41,437 nucleotides of DNA from Micromonospora sp. MP36 (GTDB taxonomy: Bacteria > Actinomycetota > Actinomycetes > Mycobacteriales > Micromonosporaceae), in contig NZ_VSFA01000062.1 in assembly GCF_008119785.1 (NCBI RefSeq), forward strand, positions 1 through 41,437, written 5' to 3'. Of this stretch, positions 33,690 through 41,356 are shown one piece after another. Within the stretch, counting starts at the first letter, position 1. Each line of letters begins with the position of its first letter. The translations under genes and the position numbers were made by a program. The notes under the pieces are model-generated. The model was not told the origin of the DNA. It worked only from the letters and a program-made list of their open reading frames with translations, and searched no databases.

Positions 33690-34760
33690 TCAGGTCATTC
33701 CGTGCCGAACCGATGGTGCGCCGTCCTTCTCAAGATCCTGTCGCTTCTTCGGTCGGTGGATTGCGTCGTCGGGTTGGTGTTGTGTCCGTTGGGAGTTGGT
33801 CCGGGCTGCTGATCCTTGTGCGGCTCGGAGGAATCGGGTTCCCCAGTCTTGGAGGTGGTCGGTGAATTCCGGTGGGCTGAGCACCTCGAATTCAGCGCCG
33901 ATGTTGCCCAGTGCTTGAGTGGGCCAGTCCAGGCTGGTGGATACCATAGTGAGACGGCAGTGTTGGCTGTCGATGGGTTCGATCGTGCCCCATTGCCCGG
34001 CGACCCGGCGGACGTGTTCGGCGGATGCGTGGACCAGGGCCTGCACGGTGTGTGCTGGAGGGACGCCGGTGGAGGTGCGCACGAACTGGGCGGCGTCGCC
34101 GGCGGGAAGGGGGCGTGGCCGGAACCTCGTTCCGGCGCTGCCCGGGTCGGTCAGTCGGTCGAGGCGGAAGCTGCGCCAGTCGTGTCGGGTCAGGTCGTAG
34201 GCGGCCAGGTACCAGCGGCCGCCGAGCGCGACCAGGCGGTGCGGTTCGACTTCTCGTTCGGTGTCGGGGCCGCCGCGTGCGGTGTAGCGGAATCGCAGCC
34301 GTTCCTCGTCCCGGCAGGCTTGGGCGATCACCGTGAGCACTTCGGCGGGCACGACCGGTCCCGCGGCCGTGGGCGAGATGGTCATCGCGCGTAACGCGTT
34401 GACCCGGGCACGGAGACGCGGCGGGAGGACCTGCACCACTTTGGTCAGCGCGCGCACCGCCGCGTCTTCGATCCCGGCGATTCCGCTCTGGGTGGCGTTG
34501 CCCATGCCGACCGCCAGCGCGACGCCTTCCTCGTCGTCGAGCAGCAGCGGCGGCAGGACCGCACCGGGCGCCAACTGGTAACCGCCGTCGGTGCCTCGGG
34601 AGGCGTGCACCGGGTAGCCGAGTTCCCGTAGCCGGTCGACATCGCGGCGCAGGGTGCGTTCCGAGATTCCCAGGCGGTCGGCCAGATCGGTGCCGGACCA
34701 GTGGCGGTGAGTCTGCAGCAACGACAGCAGCCGCAGCGTTCGGGAACTGGTGTTGGCCAT
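33690..34760 (-). CDS. WYL-domain (YafY/DeoR-like) transcriptional regulator
   Basis: Regulator of 356 residues. The N-terminal winged HTH (about 22-60: SGTDLADRLGISERTLRRDVDRLRELGYPV) is followed by a middle WYL domain with the signature region GGRWYLAAYDLTRHDWRSFRLDR and a C-terminal WCX-like extension. The last about 35 residues (after AAQGSA) are low-complexity, charged and probably disordered; the true end may vary. It is divergent from the reductase gene, and a perfect 12 bp palindrome between them is the obvious binding site for control of both directions. WYL domains bind ligands or nucleic acid; the signal is unknown. The 101-base gap 33589-33689 after the dikinase gene shows no clear terminator. 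Confidence 0.9.
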   Translation of the reverse strand: MANTSSRTLRLLSLLQTHRHWSGTDLADRLGISERTLRRDVDRLRELGYPVHASRGTDGGYQLAPGAVLPPLLLDDEEGVALAVGMGNATQSGIAGIEDAAVRALTKVVQVLPPRLRARVNALRAMTISPTAAGPVVPAEVLTVIAQACRDEERLRFRYTARGGPDTEREVEPHRLVALGGRWYLAAYDLTRHDWRSFRLDRLTDPGSAGTRFRPRPLPAGDAAQFVRTSTGVPPAHTVQALVHASAEHVRRVAGQWGTIEPIDSQHCRLTMVSTSLDWPTQALGNIGAEFEVLSPPEFTDHLQDWGTRFLRAAQGSAARTNSQRTQHQPDDAIHRPKKRQDLEKDGAPSVRHGMT

Positions 34761-34776
34761 GTCGCGATCCTCGCAC

Positions 34777-34805
34777 GGCTTCCGGTCAAAAAGTGACCGG
34801 AAGCC
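34777..34805. promoter_or_regulatory. Operator palindrome between WYL regulator and reductase
   Basis: GGCTTCCGGTCA and TGACCGGAAGCC form a perfect 12 bp inverted repeat with a 5-base spacer (AAAAG) in the 62-base divergent gap, 17 bases before each start region. It is placed to control both promoters. Confidence 0.75.
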
Positions 34806-34822
34806 GGTCTAGGGTCATTCAC

Positions 34823-35809
34823 ATGATCACTCGCGAGATACAGCTGACCACCCAGATCGCCGGCGCACCCCGCCGGGAGCACTTCACCGTTGTCGATACC
34901 GAGATCGACGGCGAGGTCGTCGTCCGCACCGACTACCTGGGGCTTGCCGCCACATACCTCGAGCTCATGCGCTCCGACTGCCACCTGCCGATCCCGGCCT
35001 GGCAGCCGGGCCAGCGCATCGGCGTCATGGCCATCGGCACGGTGCTGCGGTCGGCCAGCCCGGATCTGCGAGAGGGCGACCTGGTCCAGTCGATGAGCGG
35101 CTGGAGTACGCATTCCGCCGGGCCGGCCGCCTCGTATGTCAAGCTGGACCGCGACGCGTACCCGGATCCGAGCTACCACCTCGGCCAGGGACCGACCGCC
35201 TACTACGGCATGGCAGACGTGGCCAAGGTCGGCCCTGGCGATGTCGTGTTCGTCTCCGGCGCGGCCGGCGGCGTCGGCTCCCTGGCCGCCCAGATCGCCC
35301 GCAATCTGGGCGCCTCGAAGGTCATCGGCAGCGCGGGCAGCCAAGCCAAGGCGGATTACCTGGTCCGCGAGCTCGGTATCGACGCCGCATTCGACTACCA
35401 CCAGGATCCGGTCGCAGCACTGAAGGAACTGGCACCCGAGGGAATCACGGTCTTCTTCGACACCGTCGGCGGCACGCTCTACGAGGCCGCGCTCGAGGTC
35501 GCCGCGCCGGAAGCGCGGTTCGCGTTGTGCGGATCGCTGTCCACCCAACTGGGTGCGGCGGCCCAGCGATTCCCCGAACCCGACCAGGCTGCCGCCGCAG
35601 CCAAGGGGATCGAGCTGCTGCCATTCTCCTGCTACCACACGCCCGACCAGATCGCCGCATGGCACACCCACTTCAAAGCGTGGCTCGACCAGGACAGGTT
35701 CGTCTTCCCGCAAACGGTCGTCGAGGCCGGCATCGACGCCGTGCCCGATGCCTTCCTGTCGCTGTTGCGAGGCGGCTACCGCGGCAACGTTTCGGTGCGG
35801 CTGCCATGA
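34823..35809 (+). CDS. Zinc-free MDR reductase (LTB4 dehydrogenase/CurA-like)
   Basis: NADPH-dependent oxidoreductase of 328 residues. The fold is that of leukotriene B4 12-hydroxydehydrogenase/CurA-type enone reductases: GQGPTAYYGMADVAKVGPGD and the cofactor motif VSGAAGGVGSLAAQIARNLGA (near 150-170), followed by FFDTVGGTLYEAAL. There are no zinc-ligand Cys residues. Such enzymes reduce activated C=C bonds of enones and related toxic compounds. ATG 34823 is chosen because the upstream extension lies inside the operator palindrome. Divergent from the WYL regulator and coupled by ATGA to the winged-helix gene, so probably a regulator-controlled detoxification unit. Confidence 0.88.
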   Translation: MITREIQLTTQIAGAPRREHFTVVDTEIDGEVVVRTDYLGLAATYLELMRSDCHLPIPAWQPGQRIGVMAIGTVLRSASPDLREGDLVQSMSGWSTHSAGPAASYVKLDRDAYPDPSYHLGQGPTAYYGMADVAKVGPGDVVFVSGAAGGVGSLAAQIARNLGASKVIGSAGSQAKADYLVRELGIDAAFDYHQDPVAALKELAPEGITVFFDTVGGTLYEAALEVAAPEARFALCGSLSTQLGAAAQRFPEPDQAAAAAKGIELLPFSCYHTPDQIAAWHTHFKAWLDQDRFVFPQTVVEAGIDAVPDAFLSLLRGGYRGNVSVRLP

Positions 35810-36867
35810 CGCCGCTGTCGCGTCGCGCCCTCAACCGGGCACTGCTGCAGCGCCAATTCCTCCTGGAACGCACCGACCAGGCGCCACTTGACGTGATCCG
35901 GCGTCTGGTCGCCCTGCAGGCACAGGAACCGAACTGGCCCTACCCCGGGCTGTGGAGCCGGATCCGCGGCTTCACCCACGCCGACCTGACCACCCTGTTG
36001 ACCGACGGGCAGGTCGTGCGCTCCAGCCTCCTGCGCAGCACCCAGCACATCGCCGCAGCCGACGATTTCCGTCGGCTGCGGCCCCTGCTGCAACCCGTCC
36101 TCGACCGCACCGCGAACTCGCCGTACTTCCGGCGCAACAGAAACCGGCTACCTATCGAGACGCTGACGGCCGACGGACGTGCGCTGCTGGACGCCGGACC
36201 GCTCGCCCGTAAAGAACTCGCCCAACGCCTCGCCGCCCGCCACCCGGGCCGCGACGGCCGGATCCTCGCCGGCGAATTCGAACTACGCACCCCACTCATC
36301 CACGATCCCACCACCGCGTCCTGGGGCAGCTGGGGCAACCGATCTTCCATCACCGTCACCGCCCTGCCGGCCGACGCCATCGAACCCGCGGCGATCCAGG
36401 ACCTGATCCGCCGCTACCTCGCCGCCTTCGGACCCGCCACGGTGGCCGACGTCCAGGCATGGAGCGGGCTGACCCGGCTCAACCAAGTCGTCGAGGACAT
36501 GAGCATCGAACTACGCCACTACACCGGACCCGACGGCCAGACCCTGCTCGACCTGCCCGACACGCAGCTACCCGACCCGCACATCCCAGCGCCCGTGCGA
36601 CTGCTACCCGCGTACGACAACGCCCTGCTGGGCCACGCCGACCGCACCCGCATCATCAGCGACGAATACCGCAAGCAGGTCATGCCCGGCCGAGCCCTGG
36701 TACGCCCCACCATTCTCATCGACGGCTTCGCCCGTGGGACCTGGTCGTTCACCGGAGACGACATACGACTCGTACCATTTCGGCCTCTCACGGCCACCGA
36801 ACGGCAAGCCGTCAACGACGAAGCGAACCGGATGCTGCCCTTCCTCAAGAACCGACGAGCGTCATAG
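35806..36867 (+). CDS. Winged-helix DNA-binding domain protein (DUF1006/HTH_42, YcaQ-like)
   Basis: Protein of 353 residues. The N-terminal LSRRALNRALLQRQFLLER with the LVALQAQEPNWPYPGLWSR segment, then FGPATVADVQAWSGL, are typical of the winged-helix DNA-binding family related to YcaQ/AlkX, some of which are DNA glycosylases for alkylated or cross-linked DNA. The catalytic QxD-type motif of YcaQ (QAQ near residue 33) appears as LQAQEPNW, consistent with the actinomycete subgroup rather than proven glycosylase activity. The start overlaps the reductase stop by ATGA. The 73-base gap that follows has no evident feature. Confidence 0.82.
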   Translation: MTPLSRRALNRALLQRQFLLERTDQAPLDVIRRLVALQAQEPNWPYPGLWSRIRGFTHADLTTLLTDGQVVRSSLLRSTQHIAAADDFRRLRPLLQPVLDRTANSPYFRRNRNRLPIETLTADGRALLDAGPLARKELAQRLAARHPGRDGRILAGEFELRTPLIHDPTTASWGSWGNRSSITVTALPADAIEPAAIQDLIRRYLAAFGPATVADVQAWSGLTRLNQVVEDMSIELRHYTGPDGQTLLDLPDTQLPDPHIPAPVRLLPAYDNALLGHADRTRIISDEYRKQVMPGRALVRPTILIDGFARGTWSFTGDDIRLVPFRPLTATERQAVNDEANRMLPFLKNRRAS

Positions 36868-36940
36868 CCCGCGCCCGATCAGCCGACGCCCGCGAGCCAT
36901 GATCCTGTGCGTAGCCGCGGATCGAGTGCGCCAGCCGAGT

Positions 36941-37798
36941 TCACCGGTGCCACCGACCGGCAGGGCGGCGAGCGTGAGGAAATCCCGACGAGCGCGTGTT
37001 GGCTGGATGGGCATTCGGGTGCGCCGCTGCCCGCTGCCGGACGTCGCCATCGTGGGAGCGGACCGGACCGGAGAGGTCGCCTCGTGTGAGGGCGGCGGCC
37101 ACGACGCGTTCGGCGCGGCGGCGGCGCATCCGCAGGATCGACGCGGTCACGCCTATCTCGGCGGCCAAGTGCTCGATCAGTGCGTCGCCGAACCGGGTCG
37201 CGCTGATCAGCTCGGCGGCTTCGGCGGTGATCAGGCCGGCGGCGGCTGCTCGGCCGAGCAGCAGATCCGGGTGCCCGTAGGGCATCCTCGGCGAACGCGA
37301 GCCGCTAGACAGCTCCAGCGGCAACTCCTCGCCGTCGACGGCCTTCACGACTGCCGCGCCGGCGCGCCAAGCCGCCCAGCACAGGCGTAGCCATAGGCGG
37401 GGTGGGGCGAGGTCCGCCGTGCGCAGGGCCTGGAGGAACCCGGCCAGGACTTCGGAGTCCACATCCTCGGCCTGCCGCGGGTGGCCGCGGCTGATCTTCG
37501 CCGCGAGGTGCGTGAGCGCGGGCAGGGCCACGCCGATTGCGCCGACGACCCAGGCTGGTCCCTGTTCGCGGGCGTGGTGGGCCAGTTGCCGCCACAGCTC
37601 GTCGGTGGTGTCGCTGTCGTAGCGCTCGTACATCAGCAGGTTGCGTAGCTCGTCCAGCGGCATCGTCGTGTTCGGCAGACCTGGCACCGGACGCGCGTTG
37701 AACACCAGCGGCGCGGGTTCGCAGGTCAGCAGCTCGAATGCCTTCTCGGCAGCGGTCAGGGCCGTGTCGGCCGTCCTCGTTCGGGTGGTCGTTGGCAT
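36941..37798 (-). CDS. Sigma-like helix-turn-helix protein of accessory elements
   Basis: Protein of 285 residues not matching a well-known named gene. The layout suggests a sigma-70-like protein: a central LAAKISRGHPRQAEDVDSEV segment resembles region 2, and the C-terminal EHLAAEIGVTASILRMRRRRAERVV resembles the region 4 HTH. It carries conserved GPAWVVGAIGVALPAL and YGHPDLLLGRA blocks also seen in uncharacterised actinomycete mobile-element proteins (from memory, not checked). The last about 45 residues (Arg/His/Pro-rich) may be non-native read-through, and the true end could differ. GAAGGGAG lies upstream of ATG 37798. Divergent from the methyltransferase-like gene across a gap holding TGTCAG repeats, which could be its target. 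Confidence 0.6.
   Translation of the reverse strand: MPTTTRTRTADTALTAAEKAFELLTCEPAPLVFNARPVPGLPNTTMPLDELRNLLMYERYDSDTTDELWRQLAHHAREQGPAWVVGAIGVALPALTHLAAKISRGHPRQAEDVDSEVLAGFLQALRTADLAPPRLWLRLCWAAWRAGAAVVKAVDGEELPLELSSGSRSPRMPYGHPDLLLGRAAAAGLITAEAAELISATRFGDALIEHLAAEIGVTASILRMRRRRAERVVAAALTRGDLSGPVRSHDGDVRQRAAAHPNAHPANTRSSGFPHARRPAGRWHR
37313..37679 (-). repeat. Dispersed repeat, copy B of sigma-like gene segment
   Basis: The intact partner of the 30234-30600 segment, within the coding region of the sigma-like gene. Same orientation, so recombination between the copies would delete the roughly 7 kb between them. Confidence 0.8.
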
Positions 37799-37871
37799 GG
37801 TGATGTCTCCCTTCGAGGGGAGCGCTTCGCGATGTGCGATGGCTCCGAGACCTCGATTGGGACAGCTCGAA

Positions 37872-38025
37872 CTGACACCACGAGCGTTTGTCAGACCGGG
37901 ACAGGTCGTGCCCGGTGGTGTCAGGTTCGCCGCTGCGCCGACTGCCCGCGCCCGCCGACGTGGCTGTCAGGCGGCCGGGGTGACCAGTTCTGTCAGGCCG
38001 GGGGCGGGTTCGATCGGCCTGTCAG
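37872..38025. promoter_or_regulatory. Cluster of TGTCAG hexamers in the divergent gap
   Basis: TGTCAG occurs at 37889, 37919, 37965, 37991 and 38020 in the same direction, three of them as CTGTCAG and three followed by G, with one inverted copy (CTGACA) at 37872. Spacings are 30, 46, 26 and 29 bases, about three helical turns in three of four intervals. The gap 37799-38077 holds no other gene. They may be binding sites for a regulator or replication/transfer protein of the accessory block. Confidence 0.5.
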
Positions 38026-38077
38026 CGGCGTACTGGGGACCGTCAGTACGTCCGCCGGTCCGGGGGCCACCGTGCCT

Positions 38078-38647
38078 ATGACCGATAGAAACCATCACCG
38101 CGCACCCGTTCCCGTGGGGGACGTGGTGCCCGGCGACCCGCCCGTGCCCATCACCGTCTGGCCGGTACCCGCCCCGCAGCCGGGCGAGACCATGTCCACC
38201 GCGATGGGTCTCCGACTCGTCTACAACCTCACCCACCCGTCCGACCTGATCATCGACCTGACGGAGGGGCCGCAGCTCGCCGGCGCCATCCTCGTCGCCC
38301 ACCGCTACCGCCACCTGCAGGCGGCGCGTGCGATGGGCTGGGGGAGCGAGGCGGCGATGCTGATCGTCACCGGCTGGCCACTCGCCCCAGACGCCGGCGC
38401 ACTCGAGTTCTTCGCTCGGGGTCGGGCCAAGCTCCTGCCCGGCGGATGCCTGGCGGTGCTGCTGGCGCACGGCGACCCGATCCTTCCGGTCGACGTCGTC
38501 ATCGCCGGCAAACAGGCAGGTCTGTCCTACCTGCAGCACATCGTGGCGGCCGACCAGCCACCCACGCGCGGACAGCGGACACAGCTGGACATCCACACCG
38601 ACGTCCTGGTTTTCACCCAGACGGCGGGAGGTGACGGCGATGCCTGA
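38078..38647 (+). CDS. Degenerate methyltransferase-like hypothetical protein
   Basis: Protein of 189 residues. After a Pro-rich N-terminus, the segment VYNLTHPSDLIIDLTEGPQL resembles strand 1 and the SAM-binding loop of Rossmann methyltransferases. ARGRAKLLPGGCLAVLLAH resembles the later PGG-strand motif, but the catalytic S/NPPY motif is replaced (VTGWPLAP). It therefore looks like a catalytically dead or highly diverged relative of the next gene, with which it overlaps by 8 bp. A partner or specificity role is possible. ATG 38078 is preferred; the frame is open upstream through the TGTCAG cluster but reads as low-complexity there. Confidence 0.55.
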   Translation: MTDRNHHRAPVPVGDVVPGDPPVPITVWPVPAPQPGETMSTAMGLRLVYNLTHPSDLIIDLTEGPQLAGAILVAHRYRHLQAARAMGWGSEAAMLIVTGWPLAPDAGALEFFARGRAKLLPGGCLAVLLAHGDPILPVDVVIAGKQAGLSYLQHIVAADQPPTRGQRTQLDIHTDVLVFTQTAGGDGDA

Positions 38648-39515
38648 GCCGATGCCGATCACGTCCGTGTGGCTGACCTGCCAGCAGCCGGCTCGCGACC
38701 AGCGACGCGGCCGATACGTGCCGGAGTCGTCCACGCACCCGGGCAAGATGCTGCCCCACCTTGCCGCGCACGCCATCGCCGCCTACACCGCGCCAGGGGA
38801 TCTGGTGCTCGACCCGATGTGCGGGTCGGGCACCACCCTCGTCGAGGCCCTGCACCTCGGGCGGCACGCGCTCGGCGTGGACATCGAACCGCGGTTTACC
38901 GCCTTGGCGGCCGCGAACGTCGCCCTCGCCACGTCCCAAGGCGCCGCCGGCATGGCCACGGTCATCACCGGCGACGCGACCGCGCTGCTCGATCTTGCCC
39001 CCGCGTCCGCGGTCGGCGAGGTCGGGCTCGTGCTCACCTCACCGCCGTACGGGCGATCCACCCACGGACTTGTCCGCATGACCGGTACCGGGGTCATGAA
39101 GCGGGCCCACCTGTACGGCGACCGCGCGCGCGGCAACCTCGCCTACGCCGGATGGTCCGGTCTGCTCGATGGGTTCGCCGCGATCCTGTCCGCCAGCTAC
39201 CGGCTGCTGCGCCCCGGCGGCACGGTAGTCATCACCTGCCGCCCGGTACGCCGCAGCCCGGACGACTTCATCGACCTGCCCGGTGAGCTCCTGACGGTCG
39301 CGCAGCAGGTCGGGCTGATACCGGTGCAGCGGTGCGCGGCGATGCTCGCCGCCGTCCGCGACGGCCAGATCGTGCACCGCGCCTCGATGTTCGGGCTCAT
39401 GGCGGTACGCAAGTCCAGGGCCGAGGGCCTCCCTGTGCACCTCGTCGCGCACGAGGATGTCCTGGTCCTGCGGCGTGGCCAGCCGAACTCCCGCGTCAGG
39501 CCCGCCGACGGCTGA
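38640..39515 (+). CDS. Amino-DNA-methyltransferase (N4/N6 type), orphan
   Basis: SAM-dependent methyltransferase of 291 residues. Motif I DPMCGSGTT (58-66), the acidic DIEP following it, and the catalytic TSPPYG (motif IV, Ser134-Pro-Pro-Tyr137) are all intact, then YRLLRPGGTVVITCRP. Motif I precedes motif IV, and Cys-Gly-Ser-Gly-Thr is as in TRM11/RsmD-related and DNA m4C/m6A enzymes. No restriction endonuclease gene accompanies it, so it is an orphan modifier, as frequently carried by integrative elements. RNA modification cannot be excluded. Overlaps the upstream methyltransferase-like gene by 8 bp. Confidence 0.82.
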   Translation: MPEPMPITSVWLTCQQPARDQRRGRYVPESSTHPGKMLPHLAAHAIAAYTAPGDLVLDPMCGSGTTLVEALHLGRHALGVDIEPRFTALAAANVALATSQGAAGMATVITGDATALLDLAPASAVGEVGLVLTSPPYGRSTHGLVRMTGTGVMKRAHLYGDRARGNLAYAGWSGLLDGFAAILSASYRLLRPGGTVVITCRPVRRSPDDFIDLPGELLTVAQQVGLIPVQRCAAMLAAVRDGQIVHRASMFGLMAVRKSRAEGLPVHLVAHEDVLVLRRGQPNSRVRPADG

Positions 39516-39529
39516 CAGCAGGTGAGCTG

Positions 39530-39567
39530 GGCTGTCAGGTTCTGCCAGACGGCCGGACCTGACAGCC
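39530..39567. promoter_or_regulatory. Inverted TGTCAG pair after the methyltransferase gene
   Basis: GGCTGTCAGG (39530-39539) and CCTGACAGCC (39558-39567) form a perfect 10 bp inverted repeat around 18 bases, and further CTGACA copies lie at 39512 and 39630. The arrangement uses the same hexamer as the cluster before the methyltransferase pair. It could act as an operator or as a weak terminator. The remaining part of 39516-39807 holds only the hairpin listed separately. Confidence 0.5.
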
Positions 39568-39755
39568 CCAGCTCCACCGGCAGCAACGCGGTTAGCCTGA
39601 GGGCTCTTCTCCTTATTTCATGTGCTGATCTGACACGTCCGCGACGGCATCGCGCCCACCCTTCCCGGTCGGCCGCCGTCCGCCAGCCTCAGACCCTCAG
39701 CACTGACCCGCCCCTCGCCTCATCTGCGACCGGGGCAGGACACCCCCATCCCTTC

Positions 39756-39781
39756 AGGCGGCCACCACCCGGTGGCCGCCT
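39756..39781 (+). terminator. Hairpin upstream of small gene at 39808
   Basis: AGGCGGCCACC and GGTGGCCGCCT make an 11 bp perfect stem with a 4-base loop, followed by TCCTTC. It probably terminates transcripts from the methyltransferase unit. Confidence 0.7.
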
Positions 39782-39807
39782 TCCTTCATGTCCGAAGGAG
39801 GACGCAA

Positions 39808-40023
39808 ATGCTTCGTCCCGCCTGGTACCTGACAGACGGCGATCTCCTCGCCGACCAGCACAACGCAGCCCCGCCCGATCTCCTCATCGGTGTCACCGCA
39901 CTCGTCGGCGGAGACAGCGGATCCGGCCGAGCCCACCACACGGCCACCGTACGGCTGACTCCCCGCGCCAGGCAGGTCACCAGCACCCGCTCGGCTGCGA
40001 GCAATCCGGCGGCGCAGCGATGA
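39808..40023 (+). CDS. Small uncharacterised protein
   Basis: A 71-residue frame starting MLRPAWYLTDGDLLADQHN, with a strong AAGGAGGA ribosome site six bases before the ATG. Its stop overlaps the start of the next gene by ATGA. No domain, signal peptide or membrane helix is recognised. The good ribosome site and coupling are the evidence that it is real. Confidence 0.55.
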   Translation: MLRPAWYLTDGDLLADQHNAAPPDLLIGVTALVGGDSGSGRAHHTATVRLTPRARQVTSTRSAASNPAAQR

Positions 40024-41211
40024 CCGACACCAACCTCGCGGACCAGATCCACACCCTGCACACCGACACGATCACCGCCATCGAACAGCGGCAGACTCTG
40101 GCCGTCGACGCCCGCTCCGCCCTCATCGCCGCGCTGCGGGACGGGCTGATCTGCCGGACCGGCTGCGAGGACGCCCTCGCCACGTGGGGCCTGGAACCGC
40201 TGCCACAACGATGGACCGTCTCCGCCGAGGCGCAGCTGTCGTACACACGCCCGCACGCCGACCACAACGAGGCCCGCGAGCAGGCACGCTTCGGCGTACC
40301 GGAGGAACTGCGCCTACTGCAGCCGGCGATGGCGGTCTACCCGCGACACGTCATCGACGTGACACCCACGCCGAACGGACACGACCAGCCTGGGCCGCAG
40401 CGGTACCGCATCACCGTGCAAGTCACGCTCCAGACCTGGGTCACGGTGACCCGTGAGGCCGACGCGCACGACGCCGCACGCGCGATCGTGGAGGGCCACC
40501 TGCCCGCGCTGGCCGGCGCCGGCATCACCCTCACCGGGCTGACATGGCAGGCCGCCGACGACCCCGACGACGTCCCGCCGGACGACATCGACACCGTCGC
40601 GCAACCCGTGGCAGGCACGGCACAGCTGACCGAACTCGCAGACGACCTCACCGCCGCGGCGGCGGCACGCGACGCGGCGGTGCAGGGCCCTCGCCGACCT
40701 GCGGCGCAGCATCCGCGCCCGCGCGATCCGCGCCCTGGCCGATGACGAGATCGGTGGCACCTATCAACACACCGCGCAGCGCGTCGACCGGTTCCTGGCC
40801 GATCTCGGGCTCCACCCACTACCTCGAGCGCACCACGTCACCGTGGTCGCCGACCTGACGCTGCCGATCAGGGCAGGCACCGCCCGGGAGGCCTGCGACG
40901 CGGCACGAGACACGATGCGCACGGCCACCACCAGCAGCCCCGACCAGACACGGCCGTGGACCGCGTACGGCTGGTCCATCCCCGAGTACGCCACAGTCGA
41001 CCAGGACGGCTGGCGGATTCCGTGGCGGCACGAGTACGACATGTGGCTGCGCGGCCACGCCACCTCCGCCGACGCCGCCGCGGCAGCTGAAGCCCTCGCC
41101 CGCGCCGACCTGGCCCAGGCGCTGGCCGGCATCGACCACGACCTGGTCACCGTGACCGCCAGCGTCGACAGCGCCGGTATCGACCTGTACCTGGACCCCG
41201 ACAGCGACTGA
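40020..41211 (+). pseudogene. Uncharacterised accessory-element protein interrupted by one frameshift
   Basis: The frame from ATG 40020 (MTDTNLADQIHTLHTD) runs to a helical segment ending ARDAAVQ, then shows non-native Pro/Arg-rich codons up to a stop at 40745. From the GGG at 40685-40687 a second frame continues naturally (ALADLRRSIRARAIRALADD, then VTVVADLTLPIRAG) to a TGA at 41211. Removing one G restores AAVQALADLRR and a single protein of about 396 residues with two similar beta-strand plus helix halves around a coiled-coil-like middle. No start codon exists for the second part before GTG 40843. It is either a one-base sequencing error or a genuine frameshift. Function unknown. Confidence 0.65.
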
Positions 41212-41216
41212 ACCGT

Positions 41217-41248
41217 CAGGCGCGCCGATCCGGTGATCGGCGCGCCTG
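41217..41248 (+). terminator. Strong hairpin terminator
   Basis: CAGGCGCGCCGATC and GATCGGCGCGCCTG form a perfect 14 bp stem with a CGGT loop, followed by TT, six bases after the preceding stop. The bases from 41249 to 41356 show nothing else apart from a GGAG ribosome site before the next ATG. Confidence 0.85.
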
Positions 41249-41356
41249 TTCCCGCAGGGGCCGCGTCGCGCTGCGCCCAGCCGACGCCGGGCACGCGCGG
41301 CGCCTACCCGCTCGCCTCCGGCCAATTGTCGACCTCAACCAGCAGTGGAGATCACC

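Noticed and set aside
32595..33812. Plus-strand frame of 405 codons overlapping the dikinase
   Set aside because: Arg/Pro/Gly-rich out-of-frame reading of the dikinase C-terminal domain.
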